Assembly (NCBI GenBank): GCA_001794935.1 | Contig: MGLY01000029.1 | Span: 1 to 6,641, forward strand | From: Chlamydiae bacterium RIFCSPHIGHO2_12_FULL_49_9 | GTDB taxonomy: Bacteria; Chlamydiota; Chlamydiia; Chlamydiales; SM23-39 | Length of the DNA: 6,641 bases | Direction: 5' to 3' | Shown: piece by piece, positions 4,469 to 6,641 of the stretch | How the letters are laid out: each line of letters starts with the position of its first letter | How positions within the stretch are numbered: position 1 is the first letter of the stretch | Notes under the pieces: model-generated | Databases searched by the model: none | The model's input: the letters and a program-made list of their open reading frames with translations, nothing else | What the model was told of the DNA's origin: nothing | Position numbers and translations under genes: made by a program

Positions 4469-6415
4469 GAAAAATTTCGAGAAAAGGCGCGCGATATCCT
4501 GATAGGTAATGTAGACGAAAAAGACAAGCAGGAGAGCGATAAAGGGAAGGATGAGCCTCTCCATCGTTTTTGCCTTCAGGGGACGCTTTGTCACCATCTC
4601 GAGAAGTGAAAAGGCGATGTGTCCCCCGTCGAGCACAGGGATGGGGAGAAGATTGACAATGCCGAGGTTCAAACTGATGACGGCAAGCCAAAAGAGAGCC
4701 TCTTTGGCGCCGAGCATCCAGCTTTGTTGAACAACAGTGACGATGCCGACAGGTCCTTGCATGTATTTCGGGTTGAGATAACCGGAGACAAGGGCCGCAA
4801 GAGTGCGCCAGGTGTCTTTAAACACATCGACAAACTGTCTGATCGGCCCCGGGTTATAAATCACTTCTCTATCTTTGAGAGAGACGCCGAGTATCGCTTT
4901 CTTTTGGCTCTTTTCTAAAGCTGTCAGCGCCTCTGATCTTTTCTGGGGGTCTTGAATGGCCTCGATCTCTTTTTTCGACTCCGCGATCTCAACGGCCAGT
5001 TTCGATTTTTGCTCTTCTGTCAAAGGGAACTCATTGAAAGGCTTCGGCACGACCCGATTTAAAAGATGAAGCGGGCCCGAAGCTTTGAGCTCATTTTTCG
5101 TTCCGATTGAGGAGATGATCGCCTCGAGATCTTTTGTGTTAAAGTCGTCGAACTCCTGATCGGCTTTTGTCCAGAGTATCTTTTCAATCGCTTGAGGATT
5201 TCTTTCGACAATGACGATCGATCGCCTTGTCTGCATTCTCTCCAGAAGTTCATAAGAGGAGCTGACTGGGTGTCCATCGACAGCCAAAATCTGATCTCCC
5301 TCTTCAAGAAGAGTAAAATGGGCGCATCTTTGGCAGCGCTGAAACGCTTTTTTCTGATCTTCCTCATCGATGAAGCTCAATCTGCTTTCAATCGATGCGG
5401 TAGGAGACAAATTGTATGGGATGAAGTAGAGATCTTGGAGACGCCCTTTGATTGCCGCCTCGTGCTGCCAATCGTCAAACTCCCCTCTTTCAGGTCCCGA
5501 CATTTTTAGATCGTCGAGAACGACGCGGGGCGCTTTGGTCTGGAAAACAGTCTCGCCTCTTTGAACAGTCAAAAATACGGTCGACTCATTGATAAGGGAG
5601 CTGAGCTGATAGGGAGAAAAGACCATCTCTCCGTCGACCCAAAGGATCCGATCTTTCGGCTGGATGCCGCTGTGCAACATTGGAGAGCCGGAGGGAAGCC
5701 CTTCCTGGACTCCTTTTCCTCCATCTTCAAAAATCAGATAGCGCGCAGGGGAAAGAACTCCGATGGTGAGCAGTTTATCTTTAGCGCTTCTCGGATCTTC
5801 GTACGTCGAGAGCGTGTAGTCGAATTCGCTTCTTTTGCCTGTCGTGTAATCGATCTTGTAGCCCTGGATTGCCGTCTGGTCGTCATCCATAACAGCCGCC
5901 ATCATCAGGTCTTTAAAGCCGTCGAAAGATCTTCCGTCGTATTTCTGAATGACATCTCCCGGTCGGACTCCCTTTTGATAGAGGGCCGATTTTGGATCGA
6001 CCCAGCCGATTCGGTGGGTAAACTCGGCAAACTGCTTGTCTCTTCCGCCGGCAAGCCAAATGGCGATGAAAGCAATGAGCGCAAAAACGATATTGACAAG
6101 GGGGCCGGCGACAGCGACTTTAATTCTTTGCCAGGGACTTTTGCCGTAAAAGCCGTCGGGGATTTCGTAGGGCTCTTTATTCCCCTCTTTTTGCATGCCG
6201 GCGATCTTGACATAGCCGCCGAAAGGGAGCATGCAGAGGCGCCATTTGACGCCGTTTCGCTCCCAGGTAAAAAGAGGCTTGCCGAATCCGATGGCAAACG
6301 CCTCGACCTTCATCCCCTGGCGCCTTGCGACAAAATAGTGTCCGAGCTCGTGGATGAAGACGAGAACGCCGAGTCCCAAGATGGCAAGAAGGGCGTGAAA
6401 GAAGCTAATAGCCAT
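4466..6415 (-). CDS. rseP: Site-2 intramembrane zinc metalloprotease RseP/YaeL with PDZ domains
   Basis: This is an M50-family protease that cuts membrane-spanning helices, known in other bacteria for freeing sigma factors from anti-sigma proteins and for clearing signal-peptide remnants. The zinc motif HELGH is at 22-26 in the first membrane helix, followed by GFGKPLF (43-49) and PFGGYVKIAG (64-73). A second helix lies at about 98-122 and the third and fourth at about 572-590 and 621-640. The third metal ligand motif is NLLPIPVLDGGH, with Asp596. GPVGI (554-558) precedes it. The periplasmic part is long and holds three PDZ-like cores: GVRPGDVIQKYDG (149-161), GIQPKDRILWVDG (250-262) and LLEEGDQILAVDG (369-381), plus a charged helical insert (465-508). 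At 649 residues it is much longer than the roughly 450 of Escherichia coli RseP. ATG at 6415 follows AGGGA by six bases. The stop TGA overlaps the nagZ ATG by one base. Confidence 0.95.
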   Translation of the reverse strand: MAISFFHALLAILGLGVLVFIHELGHYFVARRQGMKVEAFAIGFGKPLFTWERNGVKWRLCMLPFGGYVKIAGMQKEGNKEPYEIPDGFYGKSPWQRIKVAVAGPLVNIVFALIAFIAIWLAGGRDKQFAEFTHRIGWVDPKSALYQKGVRPGDVIQKYDGRSFDGFKDLMMAAVMDDDQTAIQGYKIDYTTGKRSEFDYTLSTYEDPRSAKDKLLTIGVLSPARYLIFEDGGKGVQEGLPSGSPMLHSGIQPKDRILWVDGEMVFSPYQLSSLINESTVFLTVQRGETVFQTKAPRVVLDDLKMSGPERGEFDDWQHEAAIKGRLQDLYFIPYNLSPTASIESRLSFIDEEDQKKAFQRCQRCAHFTLLEEGDQILAVDGHPVSSSYELLERMQTRRSIVIVERNPQAIEKILWTKADQEFDDFNTKDLEAIISSIGTKNELKASGPLHLLNRVVPKPFNEFPLTEEQKSKLAVEIAESKKEIEAIQDPQKRSEALTALEKSQKKAILGVSLKDREVIYNPGPIRQFVDVFKDTWRTLAALVSGYLNPKYMQGPVGIVTVVQQSWMLGAKEALFWLAVISLNLGIVNLLPIPVLDGGHIAFSLLEMVTKRPLKAKTMERLILPFIALLLVFFVYITYQDIARLFSKFF

Positions 6416-6421
6416 ACGCTG

Positions 6422-6426
6422 TCCCT
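6422..6426 (-). promoter_or_regulatory. Ribosome binding site of rseP
   Basis: Read on the minus strand the bases are AGGGA, six bases before the ATG at 6415. This is a good Shine-Dalgarno match and it supports that start; the preceding leader is TCTTTT, with little structure. Confidence 0.8.
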
Positions 6427-6502
6427 AAAAGACTCTGAGGTTAGCAGATTCTTAATCAGCTGTGAAGAGTTTAATTTTTGAAGAAGAGAAGAAATAAAAT
6501 AA

Positions 6503-6555
6503 CAGGATCGCAGCCAAGGCTGCGGCAGGATCCGCTCGAGGCGAGCGGGCAGGAT
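6503..6555. repeat. Tandem palindromes punctuated by three CAGGAT repeats
   Basis: CAGGAT occurs at 6503-6508, 6526-6531 and 6550-6555, at 23- and 24-base intervals. Between the copies lie two unrelated perfect palindromes: CGCAGCC-AA-GGCTGCG (6509-6524) and CCGCTCG-AGG-CGAGCGG (6532-6548), each followed by a single G. The pattern is therefore CAGGAT, stem-loop, G, CAGGAT, stem-loop, G, CAGGAT. It resembles a repetitive extragenic palindrome array. It lies in the leader region 88 bases upstream of the rseP start and could be transcribed with rseP. Confidence 0.75.
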
Positions 6556-6641
6556 AGAAAAAATTTCTTATTATTAACCCGCGCCCCAAACAGGTGACAG
6601 ATGGCTCGGCGAGGCACACGGGGTCCCCAACGACGCTTCGT

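Larger units (their letters stand above)
6416..6641. other. Region upstream of rseP, right edge of the window
   Basis: Bases 6416-6500 are the AT-rich leader of rseP; TTCACA and TAACCT spaced 17 bases apart on the minus strand are a weak promoter candidate. The CAGGAT palindrome array follows. After an AT-rich break (6556-6577), the sequence becomes GC-rich (6578-6641), unlike its surroundings. Within it, an ATG at 6601 preceded by AGGTG (6592-6596, four bases away) opens a frame to the edge (MARRGTRGPQRRF), but 13 residues are too few to call a gene. None of the three leftward frames here gives a recognisable protein. Confidence 0.5.

Noticed and set aside
4467..4691. Upstream extension of the nagZ reading frame to an ATG at 4691 (75 more residues)
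   Set aside because: The extension lies wholly within rseP in another frame, encodes a Cys/His/Arg-rich peptide unlike the family, and would bury a clear signal peptide; the ATG overlapping the rseP stop is far better.
5561..6481. 306-codon rightward open frame opposite rseP
   Set aside because: It lies antisense to a complete, motif-verified rseP, has no ribosome site and no recognisable domains; it is a shadow of the codon bias on the other strand.
6578..6641. Possible small structured RNA (4.5S, tmRNA or RNase P fragment) at the right edge
   Set aside because: The conserved signatures of these RNAs, such as the GGAAG tetraloop region or the T-arm GGTTCGA, are absent on both strands.

Overview
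The window most resembles a chromosome segment of an environmental chlamydia (Parachlamydiales-like). The reasons are a DnaK C-terminal tail of the acidic chlamydial type, a long RseP/YaeL-type site-2 protease (649 residues) with an expanded periplasmic region, a moderate and patchy GC content, and several lineage-restricted helical proteins with no recognisable family. This taxonomic placement is an inference and only moderately secure. No tRNA, rRNA, CRISPR array or intact transposase was seen.

Layout. The end of dnaK (1-164, +) is closed by a very strong intrinsic terminator. Next comes a two-gene unit of unrecognised, mostly helical proteins (277-777 and 813-1346, +). A palindrome-rich stretch follows (about 1406-1619) with at least five hairpins, one of them a good terminator. 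A lipoprotein of the CC0125/CC1285-like type is read leftward (1618-2094, -). An AT-rich divergent promoter region (2095-2312) separates it from a rightward gene for a 310-residue helical protein with a disordered Ala/Pro/Ser tail (2313-3245, +). A strong bidirectional terminator (3253-3306) separates that gene from a leftward pair. The pair is rseP (4466-6415, -) followed, with a one-base TGATG stop/start overlap, by a glycoside hydrolase family 3 beta-N-acetylhexosaminidase of the NagZ type that carries a signal peptide (3300-4466, -). The right edge (6416-6641) holds the rseP leader, a tandem pair of palindromes punctuated by CAGGAT repeats, and a GC-rich stretch that may begin another element.

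How the genes may work together. rseP and nagZ are both cell-envelope genes: an intramembrane protease likely acting in regulated proteolysis, and a muramyl/N-acetylglucosaminyl hydrolase that appears to be exported rather than cytoplasmic. Their overlap implies coupled translation. The lipoprotein is also an envelope protein. The three unrecognised genes look like lineage-specific accessory genes placed between housekeeping loci. The N-termini of two of them (813-1346 and 2313-3245) look faintly alike and may be diverged paralogues.
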